From Marinomonas sargassi (GTDB lineage Bacteria; Pseudomonadota; Gammaproteobacteria; Pseudomonadales; Marinomonadaceae), in assembly GCF_025716875.1 (NCBI RefSeq), contig NZ_JAOVZB010000005.1:1-64000 (forward strand): a stretch of DNA of 64,000 nt, read 5' to 3'. Both the position numbers and the translations under genes were made by a program. The notes beneath the pieces were generated by a model that did not search any database, was not told where the DNA came from, and saw only the letters and a list, made by a program, of their open reading frames with translations. The number at the start of each line of letters is the position of its first letter. The first letter of the stretch is position 1. Of this stretch, positions 20,030 to 27,739 are shown one piece after another.

Positions 20030-21253
20030 ATGACCAATATATTCGAAACGGCTTTTCAACATATGCCCACCCCTGCATTTGTCATTGAAAGCAGCACAGG
20101 GAAAATACTCTCTTGTAATAACGGCTTTACCGCTTTATTCGAAAACTTCCACACTACCCCTGCAGCAAGCTGGGATCAATTATGCGCCGACAGCAACCCA
20201 GAGAAAAGTTGGGATCAGTTACACGGCAACATAAAAAGTGGGAAAATTTTACGCTGCCAAAGCCTTATTAAAATTGCCGATAAGCGCATTAACATGCAGC
20301 TGGAGTTTCAATACCTAGAGGATAGTGTACTCGTCTGCGTTTATAACACAGATCATATGGATCTATCGGCAGCAGAGAATACATTACTGCAATTCGCCCT
20401 TGCAGAATCGTCCGCTGGCCTATGGTTATGGGAAACCGACTCCAACTTAATTTCTTGCTCTAAATCCATTGCTACCTTACTCGGCTGTTCAACGGATCAA
20501 ACACCAACATCGACAATCGAATGGCATCAAAGAGTACACCCAGACGATGCCCCTAGACTCGATCGTTTTATCCAAGAGCACATCGAACACAAGCAAGAAT
20601 ACTACGAAATAGAATACCGCTTTAGAAAAGAAGATTCGTCGTACATCTGGGTGAAAGAGCGCGGCAAAACATACTCAAAAACAACAGATGGCAGCATAAA
20701 ACAAATTGTTGGTTTCATCGTTGACATTAGCCATCAGAAGGCATTAGAAGAGCACTTGAGAAACCAAGCCACTCTAGACGAGTTAACAGGTTTGCTTACC
20801 AGAACATCTGCCATCATCCATTTTAAAAAGCAATTGGGTCTAGCAAAACGTCAATACACGCCTTTAACCATGGCGAAAATTCACCTTGATGCGAACGACC
20901 AGCTATCCTCTTTATCTATGGAAGATCGCAATATCGCCATACAAACATCTGCTAGATATTTGTTCAAAAAGATGAGGGAATCGGACATATTAGCCCGAGT
21001 TGAAAGCAACAAACTGCTCCTTCTTTTACCGAATACCAGCGTAAAAGATGCGGTTAATCGTCTAAACTATATGATCAACCCAACAGATGAGGAAGCAATC
21101 ACCTTATCGCAAGGCAATGTTGACCCTATGAACTTCTGTGTTGGTATTGCGACCTTCCCTGAAGATGGCGACACCATTGAAGAGCTAGCGGAAAGTGCGA
21201 ACGAAGCCGTACAAACAGGGCAGGCTAAACAACAAAAAATTGCCGTGAATTAA
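20030..21253 (+). CDS. PAS protein with degenerate GGDEF domain
   Basis: 407-residue soluble signalling protein. A weak PAS-like region (1-110) is followed by a PAS_3-type domain (about 120-240: SSAGLWLWETD, WHQRVHPDD, YRFRKEDSSYIWV) and a GGDEF-fold domain (about 245-405, opening with ATLDELTGLLTR). The active-site motif is destroyed: the usual RxGGDEF reads R323-V-E-S-N-K-L. Diguanylate cyclase activity is therefore not expected; it may bind GTP or c-di-GMP, or act by protein contacts. No transmembrane segment. It follows rlmJ by 22 bp and ends in a clear terminator. Function unknown. Confidence 0.85.
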   Translation: MTNIFETAFQHMPTPAFVIESSTGKILSCNNGFTALFENFHTTPAASWDQLCADSNPEKSWDQLHGNIKSGKILRCQSLIKIADKRINMQLEFQYLEDSVLVCVYNTDHMDLSAAENTLLQFALAESSAGLWLWETDSNLISCSKSIATLLGCSTDQTPTSTIEWHQRVHPDDAPRLDRFIQEHIEHKQEYYEIEYRFRKEDSSYIWVKERGKTYSKTTDGSIKQIVGFIVDISHQKALEEHLRNQATLDELTGLLTRTSAIIHFKKQLGLAKRQYTPLTMAKIHLDANDQLSSLSMEDRNIAIQTSARYLFKKMRESDILARVESNKLLLLLPNTSVKDAVNRLNYMINPTDEEAITLSQGNVDPMNFCVGIATFPEDGDTIEELAESANEAVQTGQAKQQKIAVN

Positions 21254-21268
21254 AGCTATCTTGCAACT

Positions 21269-21297
21269 AAAAAGCCCATCATTTGATGGGCTTTTTT
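21269..21297 (+). terminator. Bidirectional terminator between PAS-GGDEF and ycaO genes
   Basis: AAAAGCCCATC / GATGGGCTTTT stem with a short loop and T run on the + strand, with A run on the other side, so it can also serve the convergent ycaO transcript. Confidence 0.9.
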
Positions 21298-21328
21298 ATT
21301 TCACTTCATTTCTCGTGATTTAAAAACA

Positions 21329-23518
21329 CTAGTTGGAATTTACTGCTTTCGCTCTAGCTGCATGCAGTTTCTTATAACTTTCGATCAGCCTTAAATGGGG
21401 CTCAATACCTTCTAGCTGCATACTGGTTTTGGTTAAACCATAAAAACGCACATCACCTGACACGGACCCAAGAGCATTGTCGATAAGTTCTTGACCAAAC
21501 ATACGGCTAAAGCTGTAAACAAAGTCTTCTAGAGCTAAATCTTCATCTAAGGTCACTTCCAATACTGCATTTACAGCCTGATAAAATAAGCCACGAGCAA
21601 CCGTATTATCGTTGTATTGTAGGTACTCACCGACTAGATCATGAGCATCTTCATGGGCGCCCAAAGCAAGATAAATAAGAATCTTAAGCTCTAATACTGT
21701 GAGCTTCCCCCAAGGGGTATTTTCATCAAATACGATGCCTATCAGGGTCATAATATCTGTGTAGTTATCCAGCTGACTCTCTTCTAAACGCTCAACTAAA
21801 TCTTCTAGCTCTTCATCACTCAAGGAATGCAGGTTTAAGATATCTTCTCGATAATCTAGCGCTTTATTTGTGTTGTCCCAGACCAAATCTTCCACTGGGT
21901 AAACTTCTGAATAGTCCGGCACTAGAATACGGCATGCAGATGCACCTAGGTCATCAAACTCTGCGATATACACCTCTTTCCCCATATCTTTCAGAATACC
22001 TAAAAGACAGGCTGACTCTTCTTCAGTTGTTCCTGAGAAATCCCACTCACAAAATTTGTAATCATGCTTACTACTAAAGAAACGCCAAGAGATGACACCT
22101 GTTGAGTCAATAAAGTGTTCTACGAAGTTTTCAGGTTCGCTCACTGCCATACTATTGAAGGTCGGCTGCGGAACATCATTTAAGCCTTCAAAACTACGAC
22201 CTTGCATTAGCTCAGTTAAACTACGCTCTAATGCCACTTCTAAACTTGGATGAGCACCAAAGGAAGCAAACACGCCACCTGTTCTTGGGTTCATCAAGGT
22301 CACATTCATAACAGGAAATTGACCGCCTAAGGAAGCGTCTTTCACCACGATTGGAAAGCCTTGCTCTTCTAGGCCTTGGATACCCGCCAGTATATGTGGG
22401 TACTTTTCTAAAACCGACATGGGTACATCTGGTAAGACTAGTTCTTGCTCGATAATTTGGCGTTTTACTGCCCTCTCAAAAATTTCAGACAAACATTGAA
22501 CAGCCGCTTCTTGCTGATTGTTACCCGCACTCATGCCATTACTGAGGAAAAGGTTTTCAATCAAGTTAGAAGGAAAGTAAACGGTTTCCCCATCTGACTG
22601 GCGTTGATAAGGGATACTACAAATGCCTCTATCGATATTGCCGGAATTGGTATCAATCAAGTGAGAGCCAAACAGCTCTCCTTCTGGGTTATAAATAGAT
22701 AAACAGTAGTCATCAAGAATGCCTTCTGGAAGGGAGTCATCTTCTTCAAGTTCAAACCACTTTTCGTTTGGATAATGAACAAACTCACTTTGCGCTATTT
22801 CAGTTCCGAAGAATTGATCGTTATAAAAAAAGTTGTTGTTTAGCCTTTCAATAAACTCCCCTAAAGCTGAACACAAAGCACTCTCTTTTGTTGCCCCTTT
22901 ACCATTGGTGAAACACATAGGAGACGCAGCATCACGAATATTCAACGACCATACGTTAGGGACAATATTTCGCCATGAAGTAATTTCAATTTTCATACCG
23001 AGGTTTGCCAAAATTTCCGTCATATTGGCGATGGTTTTTTCGAGAGGTAAGTCCTTTCCTACTATGTAGGTATCTGTTTGGTCTTCTGGCTGTCCCATTA
23101 ACATGGCATTGGAATCAGTATCCAGATTATCAACCGTTTCTATCTTAAATTCGGGCTCAGTCTGTACTACTTTTTTAACCGTACAACGGTCGATGGAACG
23201 CAAAATTCCCTGTTTATCTTTCTCAGAAATATCTTCAGGAAGCTCCACTTGAATCTGAAAAATTTGGTTGTAACGGTTTTCAGGGTCGACAATATTATTC
23301 TGTGACAAGCGAATGTTGTCAGTAGAGATATCGCGAGCCTTACAATAGACCTTCACAAAATAAGCAGCACACAAAGCAGACGACGCTAAAAAGTAATCAA
23401 ACGGACTCGGTGCAGAGCCATCACCCTTATAACGAATAGGTTGGTCCGTAATAACAGTAAAGTCATCAAACTTGGCTTCTAGCCTTAAGTTGTCGAGAAA
23501 ATTAACTTTGATTTCCAT
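21329..23518 (-). CDS. ycaO: OsmC-YcaO fusion protein (S12 methylthiolation accessory factor type)
   Basis: 729 residues in two parts. Residues 1 to about 130 are an OsmC-like domain with SPFDYFLASSALCAAYF and the second cysteine region RSIDRCTVKK, as in thiol peroxidases. Residues about 150-729 align by eye with E. coli YcaO (PNVWSLNIRD, CFTNGKGATKESALCSALGEFIERL, HFIDSTGVISW, DFSGTTEEE). YcaO proteins bind ATP and activate backbone amides; E. coli YcaO is linked genetically to RimO-dependent methylthiolation of ribosomal protein S12. No RiPP precursor or partner cyclodehydratase is adjacent, so housekeeping use is more likely than peptide biosynthesis. Divergent from hmuT. Confidence 0.9.
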   Translation of the reverse strand: MEIKVNFLDNLRLEAKFDDFTVITDQPIRYKGDGSAPSPFDYFLASSALCAAYFVKVYCKARDISTDNIRLSQNNIVDPENRYNQIFQIQVELPEDISEKDKQGILRSIDRCTVKKVVQTEPEFKIETVDNLDTDSNAMLMGQPEDQTDTYIVGKDLPLEKTIANMTEILANLGMKIEITSWRNIVPNVWSLNIRDAASPMCFTNGKGATKESALCSALGEFIERLNNNFFYNDQFFGTEIAQSEFVHYPNEKWFELEEDDSLPEGILDDYCLSIYNPEGELFGSHLIDTNSGNIDRGICSIPYQRQSDGETVYFPSNLIENLFLSNGMSAGNNQQEAAVQCLSEIFERAVKRQIIEQELVLPDVPMSVLEKYPHILAGIQGLEEQGFPIVVKDASLGGQFPVMNVTLMNPRTGGVFASFGAHPSLEVALERSLTELMQGRSFEGLNDVPQPTFNSMAVSEPENFVEHFIDSTGVISWRFFSSKHDYKFCEWDFSGTTEEESACLLGILKDMGKEVYIAEFDDLGASACRILVPDYSEVYPVEDLVWDNTNKALDYREDILNLHSLSDEELEDLVERLEESQLDNYTDIMTLIGIVFDENTPWGKLTVLELKILIYLALGAHEDAHDLVGEYLQYNDNTVARGLFYQAVNAVLEVTLDEDLALEDFVYSFSRMFGQELIDNALGSVSGDVRFYGLTKTSMQLEGIEPHLRLIESYKKLHAARAKAVNSN

Positions 23519-23681
23519 AGGATTAAATAGCCGCTTATTGAGTGCAATTAAGATGTAAAAATATGGCCGTCATTATCGGTGTATTTTGGTAAATAGTCTT
23601 GGGTTAATTCTATTTTCAGCACTTTTGACAACATAAGTGTTATTTATCAGTGTAAAAGCACCTTAAAAAAAGTAAGTGATA

Positions 23682-23713
23682 TTGACTTATATTTAGTAAT
23701 GATTATCATTCAT
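23682..23713 (+). promoter_or_regulatory. Fur box over the hmuTUV promoter
   Basis: AATGATTATCATT (23698-23710) is a perfect 6-1-6 palindrome matching the Fur consensus core. It overlaps the -10 (TATCAT, 23704-23709) of a promoter whose -35 is TTGACT (23682-23687). Iron-loaded Fur bound here would block RNA polymerase. Confidence 0.88.
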
Positions 23714-23749
23714 AAAAGAACCATTATCACTATCGAATTAGGCTATACC

Positions 23750-24655
23750 ATGAATTTCTTCCGACTCTCTCTCGTCTTCGGCTTCATCTTCGGCTCCTTT
23801 TTTTGCAATCTACAGGCATCAGAACGCATTGCAGTAGCAGGAGGATCAATCACTGAGATCATTTATCGCCTTGGAGAAGAGCAGCGTATTGTCGGGGTAG
23901 ACTCTACAAGCACCTTTAATAACGCATCCCAGAAACACCCCCTACTTGGCTATGTACGTAATATCTCAGTAGAAGGTTTGTTGTCTTTAAAACCGGATCT
24001 CTTGATCGGTGAAAGCGATACTGGACCGACTAAAGCCTTGGAACAAGTACAAGCAGTAGGCTTAGAGACGCTCATTATTAATGAAGACGACTCTATATCC
24101 GGAATAAAGGACAAAATCCGTCAAGTTGCTAAACAGCTAAATGTAGAAGAAAAAGGCGAGCAACTCATTCAAGAAATGCAAGTAGATATTGATGCTCTTG
24201 CCTATGCGAAGCAACAACTCAAAAGCACCGAAAACAAACCAAAAGTACTCTTTTTATTAGCTCTTAGTAACGGGGCTCCTATTGCTTCTGGCCATAGCAC
24301 ATCTGCCAATACAGCTATCATAGAAGCCGGTGGCATAAATGTATTAGCCACAGAAAAAGGCTGGAAAAAACTCTCCCCTGAATCTGCTCTAGCGCTTAAC
24401 CCTGATGTCATCATTGTCATGAATAGACACGCAAATATTTTAAACGATGTAGCAGAGCTGCCACATTTCAAATACACAGCAGCGGTTAAAAACGCTGCAG
24501 TTTATGGTATTGATGGTGGCTACTTATTAGGTTTTGGTCCAAGAACGCCACAAGCGATTGTCGAACTTGGCACCATGATTCACGAGCAATTTCCCTTACC
24601 TGCAAATTATCACTTCCGCTATAAACGCAACACCCAAGGAAATTTAGGCCATTAA
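23750..24655 (+). CDS. hmuT: Haemin ABC transporter, periplasmic binding protein
   Basis: Delivers haem from the outer-membrane receptor to HmuUV. Residues 1-22 are a signal peptide ending at LQASE. The mature part has the PBP fold of the BtuF/HmuT family (RIAVAGGSITEIIYRLG, VGVDSTSTF, GYVRNISVEGLLSLKPDLLIG). I chose the ATG at 23750 (301 residues). A frame opening at 23699 would be encoded by the Fur box itself and would put 17 residues before the signal peptide. First gene of hmuTUV; hmuU begins 4 bp after its stop. Confidence 0.92.
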   Translation: MNFFRLSLVFGFIFGSFFCNLQASERIAVAGGSITEIIYRLGEEQRIVGVDSTSTFNNASQKHPLLGYVRNISVEGLLSLKPDLLIGESDTGPTKALEQVQAVGLETLIINEDDSISGIKDKIRQVAKQLNVEEKGEQLIQEMQVDIDALAYAKQQLKSTENKPKVLFLLALSNGAPIASGHSTSANTAIIEAGGINVLATEKGWKKLSPESALALNPDVIIVMNRHANILNDVAELPHFKYTAAVKNAAVYGIDGGYLLGFGPRTPQAIVELGTMIHEQFPLPANYHFRYKRNTQGNLGH

Positions 24656-24658
24656 ATC

Positions 24659-25717
24659 ATGATAGACAGCATTACCTTGAGCCAAGAACGCAGCAAACTA
24701 CAAATTATGGCCGTCCCCTTCACTTTAGGGCTCATGATAGCCAGTTTTGTATTAGCGGTTGGTATTGGTGCCATGCCGATATCACTTTCTGAAGTAGTAA
24801 ACTATATCAGCCATGGTTTCACTTCTGTTCACAGTTCATTAAGTACCAATGTACTGTTCGAAATCCGCTTACCGAGAGCAGTACTTTCCATTGCAGTTGG
24901 CGCCGCACTTGGTATGTGTGGTGCAGCTATGCAAGCACTATTTCGAAACCCTTTGGCTGACCCAGGCCTCATTGGTGTCGCAGGCGGTGGTGCTTTTGGC
25001 GCGGTTACTATCATCGTTTTAGGCAATGCCATTTTTCCAAACTTTATGACCTTTTTTGGCTCTTATGCACTTCCTCTAGGTGCCATGTTAGGTTGCCTAG
25101 GGGTGTGCGCTACTATCTACAAACTGAGCAATCGACAAGGGCAATTTACCATTATTACCTTGCTGCTTGCAGGCATTGCCGTGAATGCTATTGTTGGCGC
25201 TTTAATAGGCATTCTGACTCTCATCAGTACCGATGAGGAACTCCGCGAACTCACCTTCTGGACTATGGGAAATTTGGGGGGAAATAGCTGGTCATTAACG
25301 CTTCCTGTATTAACTCTAATAGCCATTAGTTTAGTTGGACTAAGTCGCTTAGCTAAGCCTCTGAACCTTTACTTATTGGGTGAAGCTCAAGCCAAACATC
25401 TAGGCATTGCTGTCCCACAACTAAAGAAACAAGTATTCCTTTTTACCGCCATTGCCATTGGTGCTGCGGTTTCTATTAGTGGCATGATAGGTTTTGTAGG
25501 TTTTGTTGTTCCCCATTTAGTACGAATTCTAATTGGTCCAGACCATAGGTATTTGTTCCCTACTAGTATGTTATTAGGCGCCAGTTTTCTGACGATTACC
25601 GATATCATTGCTCGTGTTGCCATTATTCCAGCTGAGCTACCTATTGGTTTAGTCACCAGCGCGTTAGGCGGCCCTTTCTTCTTATTTGTGCTTTATAGAC
25701 AAACTGCGCGATTCTAA
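24659..25717 (+). CDS. hmuU: Haemin ABC transporter permease
   Basis: FecCD/BtuC-type inner-membrane permease of 352 residues with about ten hydrophobic helices. Family motifs include EIRLPRAVLSIAVGAALG, ALFRNPLADPGLIGV and GFVGFVVPHLVRILIGPDHR, the last containing the ATPase-coupling loop. Acts as a dimer with two HmuV subunits to import haem from HmuT. Its gene follows hmuT almost without a gap and precedes hmuV by 23 bp, so translation of the set is probably coupled. The haem assignment rests on the neighbouring hemS and HmuT rather than on the permease itself. Confidence 0.93.
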   Translation: MIDSITLSQERSKLQIMAVPFTLGLMIASFVLAVGIGAMPISLSEVVNYISHGFTSVHSSLSTNVLFEIRLPRAVLSIAVGAALGMCGAAMQALFRNPLADPGLIGVAGGGAFGAVTIIVLGNAIFPNFMTFFGSYALPLGAMLGCLGVCATIYKLSNRQGQFTIITLLLAGIAVNAIVGALIGILTLISTDEELRELTFWTMGNLGGNSWSLTLPVLTLIAISLVGLSRLAKPLNLYLLGEAQAKHLGIAVPQLKKQVFLFTAIAIGAAVSISGMIGFVGFVVPHLVRILIGPDHRYLFPTSMLLGASFLTITDIIARVAIIPAELPIGLVTSALGGPFFLFVLYRQTARF

Positions 25718-25740
25718 ACACCCACTAAATAGGAATAAAA

Positions 25741-26535
25741 ATGTCGATCGAGGCACAAGACTTATCCATCTCTTTGGGAAATAAAACCCTTTTAAAACAA
25801 ATTAACCTGACCATATCTCCCAATGAACTAACAGTTCTTATCGGCCCTAATGGAGCGGGTAAATCTACCCTTTTAAAAGCTTGCTGTGGCGACATGCCAA
25901 GCACCCAAGGCCAATTATCCATTAACAACACCCTCCTTGAGCAATACAGCCCTGCTGAACTCGCGCAAGCTCGTGCTGTCATGACTCAATCTTATGAAAT
26001 GGGCTTTAGCTTTACTGTATTCGAAGTGGTTTCTATGGGTTGCTTTGCTTATGAAGAACAGGTTTCGCAGCAAGAAAAGAGCGCTATCATTTTAGATGTA
26101 ATGCGCTTTATGGACATAGAACAGCTCTCTGACCAAAACTTCATGACGTTATCTGGTGGCGAGCAGCAGCGCACTCAACTGGCGAGAGTGTTAGCACAGC
26201 TTTGGTTCCCTTATGATCAAGAGGAAGCAAGATATCTATTCCTTGATGAACCGACGTCTAGCCTAGATGTCTTTCACCAATATCATGTACTTTCCCTCGC
26301 TAAAGAGCTCACCAAACGCAATATAGGCGTACTCGCAGTGGTTCATGACCTATCTCTAGCGGCTAGTTTTGCTGATAAACTTATCCTTCTGAATAAAGGT
26401 GAAGTCGTGACACAAGGTAAGCCTGAGAATGTATTACAAAGAGAAAACCTTGCTAATGTATATGGTATTCGTGGTGAGTTTTTCCATCAATCCGACAGAG
26501 TAAAACCCGTTATCATGTTAGACAGCCGACAATAA
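25741..26535 (+). CDS. hmuV: Haemin ABC transporter ATP-binding protein
   Basis: ATPase of the haem importer. Walker A is GPNGAGKST, the Q-loop lies near MTQSYEMGF, the signature is LSGGEQQR, Walker B is YLFLDEPTSSLD and the switch His is in VVHDLS. The length of 264 is typical for HmuV. Last gene of the Fur-controlled hmuTUV transcript, closed by a strong terminator shared with the opposing hemS transcript. Confidence 0.94.
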   Translation: MSIEAQDLSISLGNKTLLKQINLTISPNELTVLIGPNGAGKSTLLKACCGDMPSTQGQLSINNTLLEQYSPAELAQARAVMTQSYEMGFSFTVFEVVSMGCFAYEEQVSQQEKSAIILDVMRFMDIEQLSDQNFMTLSGGEQQRTQLARVLAQLWFPYDQEEARYLFLDEPTSSLDVFHQYHVLSLAKELTKRNIGVLAVVHDLSLAASFADKLILLNKGEVVTQGKPENVLQRENLANVYGIRGEFFHQSDRVKPVIMLDSRQ

Positions 26536-26586
26536 ATCCACACACCTTTATATTTCGCTACCCAGTGATCACAAGATACAAAGCAT

Positions 26587-26626
26587 AAAAAAGCGAGAGT
26601 CAATTCACATTGACTCTCGCTTTTTT
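26587..26626. terminator. Bidirectional terminator between hmuV and hemS
   Basis: A 16-bp stem (AAAAAAGCGAGAGTCA / TGACTCTCGCTTTTTT) has A/T runs on both sides between two convergent haem transcripts. Confidence 0.93.
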
Positions 26627-26650
26627 GCATATTAGAGAAGCTATTTCAGC

Positions 26651-27724
26651 TTAAGAGATAACACCCTCTGCTATCGCTCCCCAAGCAAGGTTCTCAGGGT
26701 GCTGCTCTACTCGCTTACCAAAGAACTGAGCCACCTGATTGCTGTCCGCATCGTACAACTCTAGAGAGGTGATAATGCCATCACTGCTTGGCTTTCTAAT
26801 CACCCAACCGCTCGTCACACCAGACATCAAAAGGTGTAAGTTAAACTCAGGGTCTAAAACGTTTAACCAGTCACCCATTTTTACTATTTTATTGACTTCA
26901 CCTGAGTGGATTTGAATCCCCCCTTTGTTGCCAACAAAGCACATAATAGGCACTTGTTCTTTAGATACCGTTTGCAATACGTCTTCTAATTTATTCACAT
27001 CAAAGCTTTGAGCGAATTTACTGCCCACCAACTTAAAAGATTGCTCACGAGAAACATTGTGATTTTTTAATAGCCCCATAAATTGGTGAACGTCCGTCAT
27101 ATTCGACCAGTCTTCAACCAATTTAGCTTGGTCTACTTCAGCATCTTCAGCAAAGCTTTCTTCCGCAGAGGCTTCAGCTAACTCAATAGCGACATTTTGC
27201 TCTTCATTAGCATAGGTTTTCACCAACGTCTCAAATGCCTGTAAGTCACTTTCTGGTTGCAGGTACAGCTTTTGAATAGCCACACCTTCAGCATCAAAAA
27301 ATTGCAAACTATAGCGATCAACCGCACCAACCGTTTCCCTAACAGCAAAGCCATGCTTCCAGAGTTTGAGGAACAAGCGTAAATCAATGCGCTTATCATC
27401 AGAAATAATTAACCCCATGCCCATAGGACCACCAACTTTTACATTGCTGTAAATGCCTTTACGCTCATGGACTGCATATTCATTACGTAGCAAAATCATC
27501 ACGTAACCAAGGTTAGGTAAGTCTTTCAGTAGAGACTTGAAGTCACCATTTAAATACAGGCTTTGCAGTCCAATTTGACTTTCAATGACTTCCAACTCAG
27601 TTACTTCAATAGCTTTCGCCACATCACGACGTCTCGCCTTAGGATTTTCCTTAACATAGTCACTGTACTTTACAGCCAGTTCAGTTTCTTGAACTGGTTT
27701 ATTAAATAATTCAGGTAATGACAT
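26651..27724 (-). CDS. hemS: Haemin-degrading factor HemS/HmuS
   Basis: Cytoplasmic haem-binding protein that receives haem from HmuUV and takes part in its storage or breakdown. The 357 residues comprise two related halves (about 1-170 and 195-357) in the HemS family pattern, e.g. YVMILLRNEYAVHERKG in the first and VPIMCFVGNKGGIQIHSG in the second. GGAG precedes the ATG. The gene lies 15 bp downstream of the TonB receptor gene on the same strand, so both should be transcribed from the Fur-boxed promoter at 29.7 kb. Confidence 0.93.
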   Translation of the reverse strand: MSLPELFNKPVQETELAVKYSDYVKENPKARRRDVAKAIEVTELEVIESQIGLQSLYLNGDFKSLLKDLPNLGYVMILLRNEYAVHERKGIYSNVKVGGPMGMGLIISDDKRIDLRLFLKLWKHGFAVRETVGAVDRYSLQFFDAEGVAIQKLYLQPESDLQAFETLVKTYANEEQNVAIELAEASAEESFAEDAEVDQAKLVEDWSNMTDVHQFMGLLKNHNVSREQSFKLVGSKFAQSFDVNKLEDVLQTVSKEQVPIMCFVGNKGGIQIHSGEVNKIVKMGDWLNVLDPEFNLHLLMSGVTSGWVIRKPSSDGIITSLELYDADSNQVAQFFGKRVEQHPENLAWGAIAEGVIS

Positions 27725-27739
27725 AACTACTCCAACACC

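Noticed and set aside
21329..23518. RiPP (azoline peptide) biosynthetic cluster around YcaO
   Set aside because: No precursor peptide, E1-like partner, dehydrogenase or exporter nearby, and the YcaO resembles the E. coli housekeeping type.
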